Positions 1-23,815 of a stretch of DNA of 64,000 nt are shown here, in pieces. A program made the position numbers and the translations under genes. Within the stretch, counting starts at the first letter, position 1. Every line of letters begins with the position of its first letter. The DNA is from Mastigias papua (Eukaryota > Cnidaria > Scyphozoa > Rhizostomeae > Mastigiidae): positions 4,960,379-5,024,378 of the forward strand of contig OZ025269.1 in NCBI GenBank assembly GCA_964019165.1, in the 5' to 3' direction. A model generated the notes under the pieces. The model did no database searches and had not been told where the DNA came from. It saw only the letters and a program-made list of their open reading frames with translations.

Positions 1-1790
1 ATTAGCATCATCGTTATCACCGTAATCATCATTGATATCAATTCATTTATAGTGGGCCACATATTACATACATAATAGCTAAATTAAAGCTAATTTAAGG
101 AAACTTTGATATCTTATATTTTTACAAAAAACTAAAGCTAATTAAAGTATATTTTAAAGTATAGAAAGGAATAGAAAGCTAATTGAAGCAAGGCAAACAT
201 AAAATAAATGCAAAACTATCCTGTCAGGAATCCAACCAGCTGTAAGACTAATAACCATTTATTAAATTGATTCGTAATACTTAAGCTCGAAATAAACATT
301 TTAAAAAAACTAGCAGTTATACATGACTCTTAACTTCTTTCTTTTTCTTTGTTGTCTTCTTTCACTTACGTCATTGCTCTTATTATTGTTGCCAGAATTT
401 TTTGTCCGTGCTTTACTTTCTCTTCATAGTCTAGGCCTTATTCCTGTTCACTTTTCAAAAAAATTAGTAACATATTGGAGATGATTTTTCGATTGGAGCT
501 AACAATGATTCTCTGTTTGTCATCCAGATAGTCTCTCTGATGATGGGGACCTCTCTGTTTTTGACTACGGAAAAGGAACGAATCTTCGGTGGGTTATGGT
601 TTTCGATGGGCCATGAAGCTATCATATGGCAAAGAAAGGAACGTACACACCTACCTCACTCTGCTGACGGTCCATCACGTACCCTCTCCAACAGACATAA
701 CCCAACGCATAGCATCGTATTTGAGACTAACTTTCAACTGTTCGTCCTCAGCTCTATCCGAATGTATAATCCTGGAAATTGTGCAATCCTAGTTTAAGCT
801 CTTATACTAATATTTACCTTCACTACTTACATCGAGACGCAGTATTGCTAGGGGTACAATTGTACACGTGAAAGACAAATGGCAGCCTATGGTTTCTTCT
901 TAAATTTTGAAAGCTATTCAAAAATCTCTTGTTGCTTTTCTGCTGACGAAGAAGCCTTTTTCCCGGTAAGATTATCAATGCTTTCCTGTGACATTTGTTA
1001 GCATTCTAATTCGCTCTATCTGATACATTAGAATTTTCTGGCAATAGAGTTGGACACCCTGAGCTAAATCAATTTTCCACAAACACACTTCATCTGAAGA
1101 AGCCTTATGTCAAATCCTGCCCTTCAGCAGCTGACGAGAAGAGCACTAATGCGGGGCAATATTCTTCGAAATTGAGATAACAAGTTCCACAATTAATTGA
1201 CAAATAAACTTATCAGAACACATGGTCAGAGGCAATTGTGTCGTTATGAAAATAGGCAATGAAATCAAGTGAATAGAAAAATCGTATAGAATCCGGTGAA
1301 AAGTACAAATTATCCCATGAAATATGAAATACAAAAACTACATTTGAAATTCCCAAATTAGCTCATTTTTAAAGGTATGAGAGGGAAAATATATATAGAA
1401 AATTCGTCTCGATTCTCAGTGAAAACATTTAAGCATAAGAGGAGGTATTAGAGTGGATTTCTTTGAGAAAGATAACTTTTGGAAGATGCAAATACTTACG
1501 TATTCATACCTGTGCAAAAGTGACATTGATAATGATGACATTACCCAAGATGTATGAGGTAACTCAGTAAATCGTTGACATGGCTTCCTTTAGAATTGCT
1601 ATACGAGGACTCCTTTGCGGTTCACACAAGAATACTGCTTGCAATTTATCCAGTTTTGTATTGAATAAAGTCCTCCAGTTTCTTTCGATTCTCTGTTTTT
1701 TCTCTTCTGAGAACACCCTGCATATGTGTAAAATACTCCTAAAGCTGCGTGCGAATCTAAAGCATGCCATTTGGCTGAATTTCTAAGGGA
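1..1790. other. Non-coding stretch, no gene recognised
   Basis: AT-rich sequence with only short, frame-broken open frames. A small open stretch around 540-797 in two overlapping frames has no recognisable domain, no splice context and no consistent frame, so I do not call it coding. It ends where a decayed LINE remnant begins. Confidence 0.6.
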
Positions 1791-1794
1791 TTAA

Positions 1795-2095
1795 TCTTCG
1801 GCTATCCTGTGGCGTGCCGGTGGTGTAAGTTTTAGTGTGGGTATAGAATACGAAATTGTTGGTGGAACACATCTGGTTACTCTGCCAATCCTTTGATATT
1901 CAAAGACAGAAACTTCTCGCTAAAATTGTAGAATTACTACGACCATCTGTAACCATCACCGATCTTTATGATCACTCTCTGATGCAACTTTTACTACCCG
2001 ATAATTTTTATTCTAGCGTAAACACAGTAATACTTAAATTGTCTCTACGATTCATTCGCGAAACTGGTCGGGTTGACTAGTATCTCTTTAACTTT
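1795..2095 (+). pseudogene. LINE retrotransposon remnant (3' end of the RT polyprotein)
   Basis: The open part, 1856-2080, reads like the extreme C-terminus of a non-LTR reverse transcriptase polyprotein. It has a VEHIWLLC block, matching the terminal His/Cys pattern (E-H-x-L-x-x-C), then FDIQRQKLL, and ends FIRETGR before the stop. Upstream of 1856 the frame is broken by stops, so only a decayed fragment remains. The assignment rests on remembered family pattern, not on a search. The clade is not determined. Confidence 0.6.
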
Positions 2096-2099
2096 TTCT

Positions 2100-5000
2100 C
2101 ATCTACTAATCAACTATTACAACATAGAATCTGTTAGGTATTTAATTCCTTGTAGTGTAATGTATATTGTTGACATCCGACAACTCGCATTAATTCGAAT
2201 GTTCGCTGAATCTACTAGACTCCCCTCTTATTACAGTCAGTACATTATTTTACTTTATTTCCTACTTTTATAGAATTATTTACTTTCTTATATACCCAAG
2301 GTTTTTCTCTTTTTCTAGTTCCTCTCGCTCGAGTTCACCATAACATGCTGACCTATGGCCCCACCATTTATTTGATCTTTCCAACTCTCAAATCTTTTGT
2401 TCAAGCCCTACCTATTGCCAGTTTCTCTGCACTTCTCTACAAATCGCAGAAAAGAGCATGCTGAATATTATGTCCTGACCCAAACCCACACAACAGAGAG
2501 GATAGGAACTGCTCTGAAAATCGCATTAGTTGGTCGCTCATTCGCGTCTCATTGGCCTTCGATATTGCTGGCAACTTCGTGTTAGGCCTAAAGTTTACTT
2601 TACTACTTCCATCACCTTTTCAGCTCATTTGGAAATTTGCATTTGGCTATTGCAATATGGCCCTCAACCGCATCGTTTAATGTGACGTACGTTGTATCAA
2701 TGGGCTCTGTTCGAGTGAATCAGTAATTCTTTATAAAGGACTCGCTAAATAAATATGTTTGCAATTTTAGAATTTTTGAATATTAACCAGAACAATTGGA
2801 CGGAGACTCACATAGGAATCTAGCTTGTCTTACATAGTTACTTCATGTACTACTTTTTTACTTGAAAGCCTTTGAGCTCTCCTCACCTCTTTCTTTATTG
2901 TACTTGCAAGCTACATAATTCTGATTGCTGCATAATAGCTTTTATCATTGCTCTTTTCAAAAAAGGCCCATTGTTAGCTTCAATTGATTTTGTCTTGATA
3001 GGAGCATAATTGTCTAATAATTTTTACTACAGAGTCAAAGTGCCATAACTGGAGCTGCCAATTGTGCTCTAGTTGTAGAGTTTTCAGTCTTCTTTCTTGA
3101 ACACCCAAAAACATTCTGCTTTCCTCGATTGAATATGATTCGATTTATTTCGGACATGCACTCTTGGGTGTAGGGAGCTTTAAATGTAGGGTGGCTGCAA
3201 ACTGTATACCCGAATCACCGATATGTTTCCAGAATGAGTTGTTGTTTCGCCCTTTTGAGCTAGAGCTACTTTTGGAAAAATTTATTGCTTTTCTGAAGAA
3301 ATTCCCTAACCTCCCAGGACTGCAGCCCTCCCAGCCCCTATGTTTCCTACGCTTATACATGCACTACTTACTGCTGATACCTCTTTCGTTCATACAATGT
3401 AACACTAATTCATATTCAGCCAAACGAGACCTATAAGCGATGTTTGATTGTACTTCTGTAATTCATCGGGTACTTTTTATATATACAGTATTTCATATTT
3501 TGCACCTTCCAAACTGTAGTTTCTTTTATGTATCATTTACCCACAACTGCTCTGAAGACTGATTACACGAACTATTTTGCACTCCCTCGTTTGATTGAAA
3601 ATTATATATTAGGCCTACTCACTTTTCTATAAGAATACCTCACTTTTAACTGAGTCTCAGGTTTCTTAACGTTTTCTGCTTTTGAGCCTAGGAATATTCC
3701 TAAATTATTCTTAAATTTTAGCGATTTTATACATTAATTCTCGTATAGATTGTATTCTTATAATAAAAATAGTGTTACTGACACTGTCTCAAGAGTTAGT
3801 GAGCAGCATCATAGTATTACTTGTTCCAGACAGGATAAAGTACAAGTGCACTCTGGTTTTCTTTTCTAAAACAACTCAAATCAGTAAAAAAACCTAAACG
3901 TTGATGGAGCTGACCCTTACATTATTCTTACATTATCCCTAAATTTCAGAAACTTTCGACCTTGATATTCTATATTCTTATAGAAAAATGTGTGTATCCC
4001 AATTTATCCCGTACGTTTATGACGTAAATGAAATTCACCCACTGTTATAATCTTTTATGCTCGGTTTATTCGAACGGAAGTAAATATGACGTCATTAAGC
4101 GGAAGCGGAACCTTTCTCCATGTGAAAGAAGCGATCGTTACTCACGGGCAACTGCGGCAAGAAACAACTACGGATACAAACTTCCACGACTGTCTGAGGC
4201 CTCGATAAGCTTGACTGACTATAGAAGAGTGAAAAGAGTCTAAATTGGTAGACGAGGTATGTCAGCTATTAAGTGCTCAGTGCTAAATCAAATCTTGTTT
4301 TAACTATTTGTGGACTGCAATCTATTTTCTGTATAATACCTTGAATGTTGTGATGGATTCCGCTGCTGTAATTCACTACTATCCAGTGTAACGCGCTATA
4401 ATTGAAAATCATTGACTATCATCATAAGTATTGATTTTTAATGTTTTTGCACTCTCGTTCGTTTTCCCTTCAGTTTTCTTTGCTAAGGGTCAAATTGGCC
4501 TATCACCTCATTTGTACAAACTAGTGGTAACCGAGCTGCTCTAAGATACGCGCCGAATACAATAGGATTCATATGTTTGACAGCCGCAATGGTTCGGTAT
4601 ACTCTCTTTTTTATAAGAAACCAATTTATACGCAACCTAATACTAGACGCGCTAAAATTTAAGAAACTTTTAGAACTACAATGAAGGAGTTAGGAAACTT
4701 TAGAAATTTATGTGCTATTTCACAGTTTGGGGGTTGGGAGAAAGATATCCGCATTTTATGACAAATGGCACATTGGAACCATTACCTGGTTCCTCGCGTG
4801 GTTCAACGCGAAACTGACCCAATACCGTATCCTTTTCGAGGATCAAAGTGAAGATTATATAAAGTTTACCGAAATTAACCATATGGACGTGAGGTTGATT
4901 TATATTTGGAACCGCACTAATTTCTTTTGTTTGCTATCATGCTAATAGTTTGCTATATCCACGTGTTTTTGTATCGTTATCAATGCAATCTTTTAGATGG

Positions 5001-5640
5001 AATTAAGAAACTTTCAAGAAACTTTTAGAACTAGAATGTGGCGAAAAATTAAGAAGCTTTTTGTTACTTGGCCTTGAGCTAGGTTTCTTATAAAAAACAC
5101 GTGTATTATAAGTTTTCTTATATCGTTCAACATAGTAATGAACTACGAGAACTTCTACGAAAAATAGTATATGTTAGCAAATGGTAAGTTCGCTCGCATT
5201 TAGTTTTTGCTAAAATTAGTCTTATTTATCTATTTGCTTCAGGGACAAAATTAGTAATAAGAGCAATAAAAATTTAGGCCTCAGACAAATTGTTCACAAA
5301 CTTTACGCTATATCCGAGCAGGGGTGCGAAGGATGTTAGGGGCGGGACGCTCGATTGTTTTATTTATTAGCTCGGTGTATGGATGGTCCATACAGGCATC
5401 GTTTAATTTATGGTTTATTTAAATCGATGGCTCCCTGTAAACCAGTTTCTTTCGAAATGAGGGCTGCCAAGCCTAAACATTTTGAAATGCAATGAAAGTG
5501 ATCATAACTTCCTAATTCGTCTTTGTACAGCCGAAATCACACCTCAAAATTGTCAAGGTAATTAGTAAAGAAATGATAGTAATCAAACTAGTATGGAGCT
5601 GCTGATAAACTTTCAGATAAGGTTTATTTCAGCTTAGTAG
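2100..5640. other. Non-coding stretch with 'taagaaact' dispersed repeats
   Basis: No gene was recognised. Between about 3,600 and 5,130 short words such as 'ttaagaaacttttagaact' and 'aggtttcttat' recur in both orientations (for example near 4,660, 5,000 and 5,085). They look like pieces of a dispersed, partly inverted repeat related to the one near 9.9-10.3 kb. The rest is featureless AT-rich DNA. Confidence 0.45.
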
Positions 5641-5940
<300 letters not shown>

Positions 5941-6204
5941 ATATGCTTATACATATTTTTAAAGAAGGCACTCACAAAGCAACACTCGTTTCATTTGCTA
6001 CTAGTTTCGTCATTCACACTCTTAAGGCTAAATTAATCAATTTACACTAGCAACCTAGTTATATATATGTATATATCAGTATATGTATAAACATGTATGC
6101 ATATATATATACATATATATACGTATACATACATATATATTACCTTCTTTGAAGCAGGAAATCATCTCATATTTACTTCCATAAACTGGTAACGACACAA
6201 GGGC

Positions 6205-6325
6205 ATCTATTCGAGGGGGCGTTTAATAGAAGGGGGCGTTAATTGAATAAGAAACTTAAAATAGGGGCGTTTATTCAAGGGGTGTTAAAAAGAAGGGGGC
6301 CTTTAATCGAAGCATTACGGTATTT
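6205..6325. repeat. G-rich dispersed repeat with 'gggggcgtttaat' units
   Basis: Four or five imperfect copies of a unit like 'gggggcgtttaatagaag' occur in about 110 bases and end in 'gcattacggta'. Similar 'ggggcttattagagaag' blocks recur near 62.05, 62.25 and 62.9 kb. The family was not identified. Confidence 0.55.
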
Positions 6326-6394
6326 TCAGTTGCTGTAAAATCACTAGTATTTGTTCGCATCATATCATATGTGTATAAATATAGATATATAAAC

Positions 6395-6688
<294 letters not shown>

Positions 6689-6762
6689 GTATTTATATAT
6701 CTATATTATGATGCGAACAAATGCTAGTGATTTCATTGCAACTGAAAATAGATTAATTAAGC

Positions 6763-6876
<114 letters not shown>

Positions 6877-6899
6877 TCTTCGATATGTTTATGTATTTA

Positions 6900-8997
6900 T
6901 GTATGCATATGTAATTTTATATTTATGTTATTGTTTGCAGTGTGGAGAACAAAGAAAAATTAAGCACTGTGGATTGTATGCAGTTACTATGATTCTGATA
7001 ATAAACAATTGTCCTAATACTTTATAGGGAATAACTTACAGAAATTAAATCTCTACTAGCACATAATATACTTATAGTCGTTATATTCAGCTTGTTCCCA
7101 TAATCTAAGGCAAGGATACGATGTGGTTTGATTAAACCTTGTCAATAGTCAATGTACGGTTCTACAATAATACAAAATCTACAATACTGTTTGTTCTGTG
7201 ACTACAACTTGACTACAATAGATATTTTGGTATTACAGAAATTAAATATTTTACGTAGATTCGAAACAATTTGTGGTGTACTGTGTGCTCCTTGTTCGTC
7301 CGACATGAAACAGACGAGCATTTTCTAGCTTGCTTCATATTTCCCCTCAGTTTTTGGTCCCTAGTGATCGTATTATACTCTGATGAGTGTCAGACAGAAG
7401 AGTAATTTCATAGTGTAATAGCATATTTACACCTTTTTGAGCAGTTTTAACTTGGCAGTCGTGGCACGGAAAGGCCCAGTCAGTCTAGTAATAGTATAAA
7501 AAGTTTAGAACTTTATGGTTATAGATTTTTCTATACCTACACTAACCGTTGCTTAAGGTCTATAGTAATTCATTCTAGGGTATTTCAGTTGTTTGGAAGA
7601 TTTCTGTTCGGAGAATTATGTAGATCGCTAGAACTTTGAAACCGTGACTGATTTCTTGAAAATCTTTAAAAATACACAATGTCCGTCCATTTTACTAGAT
7701 GTATCAACTAGCAGTTTGGGATGTTGCCATACTTTTTAGCATGTTTACGATGTCTCTTAATGCATTCCTACAAGGTTTGCCGTTAAAGTTGTATAACATA
7801 GGCTGCCATCCTTTTAGGCTTTCGAAGCACCCTTTGTCATTTTAGGACTAGATGTTTTGTCTTAGCGTTTAATATGGCTGTTTTCAAGGCATAGCTGTAT
7901 ATCATAGAGAAGGGTATTGTTCTGCAAAATTGCCTCCTCACACGGACAAGCAGATTCACTATCATGTTGAAAATTAGTGAGGAAAATTATGCTACAAAAT
8001 GATAATTCAGTTTTTATCACAGCATATTTTAAAGAAATTCCGCTAGTGGGCAGTGGGAAAATGTCTTGAAAAGGGCCACAAAGATAAAGAAAATTTGGTG
8101 AGAACACCTTGTAGACACATTGGTAGACAGCAGGCAACGCACATCTCATGTTCGCAGTCATAAAACCCCACTATCTTTTTATATGATGTTAGGACAAACC
8201 TAAAGAGCACCACCCACTCCTGGAAAAGCTCTTGATTAGCCCCAACATACTGAGGAAATTCTCTGTTTATGCCGTCCATCACTTGGGAAAGCATTGGGCC
8301 TTCTAGGGACTTTTCTTTAGTAGTGAGTATGTTAGCAAATTCCCTGGTTTGCATTGGTTATCCCGGCTGGCCGATATCTCGAATATGCACAACGTCGAGT
8401 GATTTTGCAAATCCCTTTGTTTAGGTCATGTATATGCATGCTGCCCAATAACTCAAACATTTGATAGCTCGAAAAAATGTCAAGTTCCCATGAGAGTTCG
8501 AAACTGCTTATCGAAAGAAGTGGCATACGCTAATGGCAGAGTTGAAATTTGATCTTTTCGATTAGAAGGATGTTGGACATAGATGCCTGGCGAAAGGGGC
8601 ATCTATGTAGCATGTGGCACGCTTGATGAAGTGGCATGTCATACCTTAAAAACGGAAACAGAGTCAAGAAGATGGGAGCAAATCCTATGAAGTACTTAAC
8701 ATATGTATGGTCATTTCCCATATGCTTCATAATGCTTAGCTGGTGCAAACAGCAACAATGAATAAATGACATTATCTAATGTCTCCAGAATTGCCGATCA
8801 ATACAAGTTGTCCTGTTCTGACACCACATATACCTTCAAAATAGTTTTGCCCCTGATTATTGGACGCAATACAATCAATAAATTACTGATAGGTCCAAGA
8901 AATTAATATAGCTGTATGCCTTTATGGGCGAAATTAGGTAAGAACGAAATTTTACAGATGAGCGTTGTCAATGGGCTGTGGAGTTTTTCAGTCTGAG
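6900..8997. other. Non-coding stretch downstream of the opsin gene
   Basis: No gene was recognised. Minus-strand open frames at 7,862-8,772 have no domain match I can name. The part at about 8,340-8,560 contains 'tcgaa/ctcgaaa' words typical of decayed DNA transposons, which is only a hint. The 3' untranslated region of the opsin gene should lie in the right part, but no canonical minus-strand AATAAA was seen there. Confidence 0.4.
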
Positions 8998-18821
<9,824 letters not shown>

Positions 18822-18869
18822 TTTGCTGCCGTCTTCTTTCTCACAGTCAAGTTGCTTTGAATCATCTCC

Positions 18870-18877
18870 CTTTTATA
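18870..18877 (-). promoter_or_regulatory. Possible TATA box of the opsin gene
   Basis: The minus strand reads TATAAAAG about 50 bases before the opsin ATG. A transcription start about 30 bases downstream would leave a 5' leader of roughly 25 bases. This is a sequence match and position only. Confidence 0.45.
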
Positions 18878-18879
18878 GA

Positions 18880-20000
18880 CAGTGACAGGTGTTTTATCAA
18901 GGGCAGTGCGATGTTTCCATCGTGCGAAGAAGCAGCTGAAACTTTAGTTTGAGTTTTGTTCCTTACCTAGTGTCTTATGTTTATGCAGTCTTCATGGTTG
19001 GATTTTTTAACAACATTCATGAATTTCAGACCGCAACGTGTTTAGGAACAGGCTTCTTGTACATTTTAGTTTATCAATTTTGACTTTGCATTTAGAGAAT
19101 ACGTCGGTTTGGTGATTTGTAACCCCTCTCCCCTCCATGGTGTATGAGATCACATACTTTGGTGTCGGGGAGAGTTATCCGTGCGAAAATCTTTGTTTTT
19201 AGCTTCTTATTGAAACAGCCTCATTTTTGCTTTAATATTGAATGAAGCAGGTTATGATATTTGGTGGAAGGTAGTCAACACACTATTACTGCATAACTGG
19301 CAGTCACTTTGACTGCCTGTGGAATTATTGAGTATATCTACACTAGAGCTGAGTTTAAGTCGATTTTTTCAGTTCAAGAGAGCCATATACTTTACAGCGT
19401 CATGTCAACTCGATTTTGCCGTGACAAGTTCTCTGTAGACTTGCTTCATTTGATTTTTCAGCTGCAACATATTTGTAGCAATTAAGTTAGTATTTAATAA
19501 ATATTATCAATGCATGCTCAATTTTACCGTGTCAAAATATTAACTTAGTTTACTCTTGACGTTCATAATCTTTTTGCAAGACAGTTGTGCAATTGTTTAG
19601 AGTCGTGTGATAGGACCATGCACGAACTGTAGCGTGAATGCCCTAGTGAATGCCCAATATAAAAGGGTTACTTACATTGATAAATAATCAGTTGTAGTTT
19701 GAATCAATTTATTAGGATGATTGCAATGCTTTGCCGAAGTAGGACTAAACTTATGTGTCTTGAAATGAGTTTTAGCAACCTGAGATCAAATTGCTCGAAT
19801 AGAATTAAGGCATGAAGCAAATGAGGTCGTCATTATTTATGTCGATAACGACAATGCAGTGTCTAAATTATTGTAATTTTTCAGAGGACAAGTTTCAATA
19901 CTCATATTTCATACTGCATACTGAATACTGCATACTCATATTTCCCCATTACGATAATTTTCAAAAGACGACCTCCTAGCATGTACATGCATACCAACAC
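18880..20000. other. Intergenic, nothing recognised
   Basis: AT-rich DNA upstream of the opsin start. No open frame with a domain and no clear repeat was seen. Confidence 0.5.
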
Positions 20001-20008
20001 ACAGAAAC

Positions 20009-20095
20009 ACACGTACGCACGCACGCACGCACGCACACACACACATACCACGCCACACCACACCACGCCACACCAAACCACACGCACGCAGGTTA
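20009..20095. repeat. (ACGC)n / (CA)n / 'ccacacca' simple repeat
   Basis: The 'cacgcacg' repeats pass into CA repeats and then imperfect 'ccacgccacacca' units. Confidence 0.9.
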
Positions 20096-20172
20096 TACAC
20101 ATATAGAAATATGACATGTATCAATACTGCATTTATAGATATATATCTATTTATGCATTTGTTTCCTTTTTA

Positions 20173-20582
<410 letters not shown>

Positions 20583-20609
20583 ATTAGAGCTGCTAGCTAC
20601 TGATTGTAT

Positions 20610-20836
20610 GTATTAGAGCTGCTTGATAAAGGCGAAAGCCGAAAGTGACCATAAGGTGCTAAAAACCAAGGGAGTTAAAACAAGCCACTGTGGTCTAGTG
20701 GTTACGACGCTTGCACGGAATGCGAGAGACCCTGGTTCGATCCCAGGTGGTGGCAAATTTTAATTTTCTCCTGGTTTTTCTGAGCATTATATCAACCTTT
20801 CTGTTTGCACCGAAAAAGGAGAAATCCTGGTTACTC
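20610..20836 (+). repeat. tRNA-derived SINE with an 18-bp target-site duplication
   Basis: The element is bounded by two exact copies of 'gctagctactgattgtat' (20,592-20,609 and 20,837-20,854), which I read as the target-site duplication. Inside is a tRNA-like body at 20,684-20,755 with a Pol III A box 'tggtctagtgg' and B box 'ggttcgatccc', then an AT-rich tail of about 80 bases ending 'cctggttactc'. A non-tRNA leader of about 75 bases precedes it. The exact duplication suggests a fairly recent insertion beside TA microsatellites. Confidence 0.8.
20684..20755 (+). tRNA. tRNA-like body inside the SINE, probably not a working tRNA
   Basis: The 72 bases fold as a cloverleaf. The acceptor stem GCCACTG/TGGTGGC has two wobbles, the T arm CCTGG-TTCGATC-CCAGG is perfect, and the D arm resembles that of tRNA-Glu. 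The anticodon stem is CTTGC/GCGAG with loop ACGGAAT. Position 33 is C instead of the near-invariant U, and the formal anticodon GGA does not fit a Glu-like body. Together with the flanking duplication this points to a SINE head and not a functional gene. Confidence 0.5.
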
Positions 20837-20847
20837 GCTAGCTACTG

Positions 20848-21188
<341 letters not shown>

Positions 21189-21199
21189 TAATGTATAAT

Positions 21200-22225
21200 A
21201 GCCATTGCATTAGGACTTGAAGTTGGTTTAGCCTTTTTCTTGTTTGGCAATTTGATCCTCTCTTCATAGGTGGTAATGGGATACAATTCTACAGAACTTA
21301 AGTTAACATGAATTCAAATCTGGTGACCACAATTGTTTTGATTCTTATGAGCATCACCAAGAATGCTTTGACATTGAAGCTGGTTCCAGGAGGGTATGAA
21401 TAGTACTATGTATTGTAGATTATCCGGCATTTCTAGTTTAAGTGATTAACGATCCATATTCATATATTCATATTTGTATATTGACATATTCATGATATGT
21501 TTTGTACATATTATTGGCTGAAAATTGCTGAGAAGCATGCAGCTGTGAACCCTTCATAAGCTTTTGCTTCTTTGTCGACTTGAATCCTGAAGTATTTATG
21601 CTCTTTTTTGGACTTAGACGCAAAAAGCGATTTTTGGCATCCATCTATACGAGGGGTCAGCAACCTCCGGCCTCGCCTACCACGCAATTCGGCCCCTGTG
21701 CTTGTGGAAAGAGTAGATATATTTTTTAAGCAATTTCTGTTTCTTCTAATTTTTCGAAAAGAAACAGTTGCAGCAGTGGTTACAGATAGCCAATGTAATT
21801 TTTCCAGAGCAACCCCCAAACTGAACAGTACTAGCTAAGATAAGGCTCTGTATTGCCAGCATCTGGCCCAGACACTGTATTGTGATTTTGGCCCCGAGGC
21901 CTAGAAAGGTTGGTGACCTCTGACTTCTGCATTTTTTATATATCTTAAGGCTTTCCTCCCTCAGGATTTAAGCTATTTCATCTCAATGCAATTCTTGTAT
22001 TGTCTGCCGGGTCTTATTAATATCAGATGCTATCATTAGACGAGTGAACTTGGCCATGAGAAACAGAGGTTTGGAGATTGCCCACGCTGAGGTTGCAGCC
22101 GCTGTTTGCAATATTCAAACTATCTGCAGCACTTTCTTTCATTCTAGCTCGACAATATTCAGTGATTTCACACTCTGAATTTCCACTTTGTTCATGATTT
22201 CTTTATCCTTCCTTATCCCCATACG
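21200..22225. other. Intergenic, nothing firm
   Basis: No gene was recognised. A pair of words 'aggggtcagcaacctccggcc' (about 21,651-21,672) and 'ggttggtgacctctgac' (about 21,908-21,924) are inverted relative to each other. They resemble ends of a decayed hAT-type element, but the internal sequence is not informative. Confidence 0.35.
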
Positions 22226-22239
22226 TCTGTATGTTCCGT

Positions 22240-22500
22240 TATGTTTCTCTCTTTGCCGCCCCTTTGCCTCTTTCTAAGTTTCTTTCGTCTCTCTTTTGTC
22301 TCTGCTTCGTCTCTTCTTAGTCTGTCTCTGCTTTGTCTCTGCTTTGTCTCTGCTTTGTCTCTGCTTTGTTTCGTTCTATATTTTTCTTTGTTTTTCACTA
22401 TCTACTTCTCCTATCTGTCTGTCTGTCTGTCTGTCTATCTGTCTGTCTGTCTGTCTGTCTGTCTGCCAGTCTGTCTTTCTGGCTGTCTGGCTGTGTAACA
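22240..22500. repeat. CT-rich simple repeats: (TCTCTGCTTTG)n then (CTGT)n
   Basis: At least four units of 'tctctgctttg' (about 22,323-22,370) are followed by a (CTGT)n tract at about 22,411-22,495. The open frames in both directions are low-complexity artefacts. Confidence 0.9.
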
Positions 22501-22504
22501 CTGC

Positions 22505-23495
22505 AGTGGTGAACAAATTGAATATTCTCGCTAAGAAGGCCCCAAGGAAGTTTCAGAACCGAAGTTGAGAAAGGCTGAGAAGGTTCAAAGTGTATTTTAG
22601 GAAATCTATGTCATTGTTTACTTTCGATTTTCCTATAGCAAAAATGTCTGCAAACATCGTCAAAGCGTCATTATGTACTCCACAAGACAAACAAAAGTCA
22701 ACACTCTTGAAACATACAGTGCGTGTTGCAGTAAATTCTTATTCTGTTGGAAGAAGTGCAAACGAACAAGGTAATGGAGTCATCCGTCAAATGCTTATAC
22801 TGTTTAGAATTAATTCTTGAGATATATTTAAAAGAATAGTTGAACAATACATCGTAATTAGTTTTTAATGCTCTTGATCAACCCAAAGACTAAGTCATAG
22901 AACGTAACTGACGTTTATCAATGGCAGCTGCCAATTGATATCACTAAATGATTTTTTGATGGTTGATAATATACAGTAAAATACCCAGATTAAATTTGAA
23001 AAGAGAACATAAAAGATCGAAAGAACTTTTTCTTCTCAGCATGTCTTATAATTTCTTCAGTCTCAACCGTATTGCTCTATAATCTGATTACTTATGTTAG
23101 TGCACGTGTACTACCAACTATAGAAGTTATATGATAAGGTTATATTTGATGTAGTGCAACTCTGTTCTCTTAATCTGACTTTATAGGGGTTCTCATCTCT
23201 TTTAAGAGTTTGCGAACTGTTCACGACAGTGACATGCCGAAGTAGTTTTGAGTGAGGGGTTGTAGCTAAGGAATTTATCAACAGGTTTGAAAAAGGCACC
23301 ATGATTGCCGATGAAACTAAATAGTTATACCGACTTTGACCTATAAGCCGGTGGAATACCGGTCGTCTCTGCGGAATTTGAGAGGTATGATACCCTCACA
23401 CAACCTTATTCGAAAAAATGGTTCAGAATAACTTACTTTTTTACTTTATTTGTTACCTAACTGCTCTATACTGATATCTCTACTGGTGTACAACT
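22505..23495. other. Intergenic, nothing recognised
   Basis: No coding exon, RNA or repeat was recognised. The first exons of the giant plus-strand gene should lie somewhere between about 19 and 24.6 kb, but no convincing signal-peptide exon with a phase 1 donor was found here. Confidence 0.45.
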
Positions 23496-23496
23496 T

Positions 23497-23815
23497 TCAT
23501 CACGTGTTTACACTCATCAATACTACAGTTTTATGGCCTTAGATGTATATCTAATTCCTGATTTTCAACCTGACTTCCTTATGATGCATTTATGCCTATC
23601 AATACTAGAATTTTATGACCATAGTTCTATATCTAGCAAGCTCTTATTTGTCAACTTGATTTCTTCATCATACGTTTATATCTCTCAATACCAGGGTTTC
23701 ATGACCTTAGAAACATGTCATGCTCTTGTTTTCACTTTGCGACGTCTTCATCAGTACCAGAATTTCTATGAGCATGGATGTATATCAACTCTCCTTGTCA
23801 GCCCGACTTCATAGG
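23497..23815. repeat. Degenerate tandem repeat, period about 85 bp
   Basis: Nearly four units share the order 'tcatca..gttta..ctcaatacc', 'gttttatgacctta', 'atgtatatct' and 'ttgtcaacctgacttc'. The anchor 'caata(c/t)' falls at about 23,517, 23,600, 23,686 and 23,752. The open frame 23533-23814 is a by-product of the repeat. Confidence 0.6.

Noticed and set aside
540..797. Small open frames near the left end
   Set aside because: Two overlapping frames without a domain, codon bias or splice support.
8043..8772. Minus-strand open frames downstream of the opsin gene
   Set aside because: No recognisable domain. The sequence words hint at a decayed DNA transposon, but not strongly enough to name one.
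20684..20755. Functional tRNA gene
   Set aside because: C at position 33, an anticodon that does not fit the body, and an exact flanking target duplication indicate a SINE.
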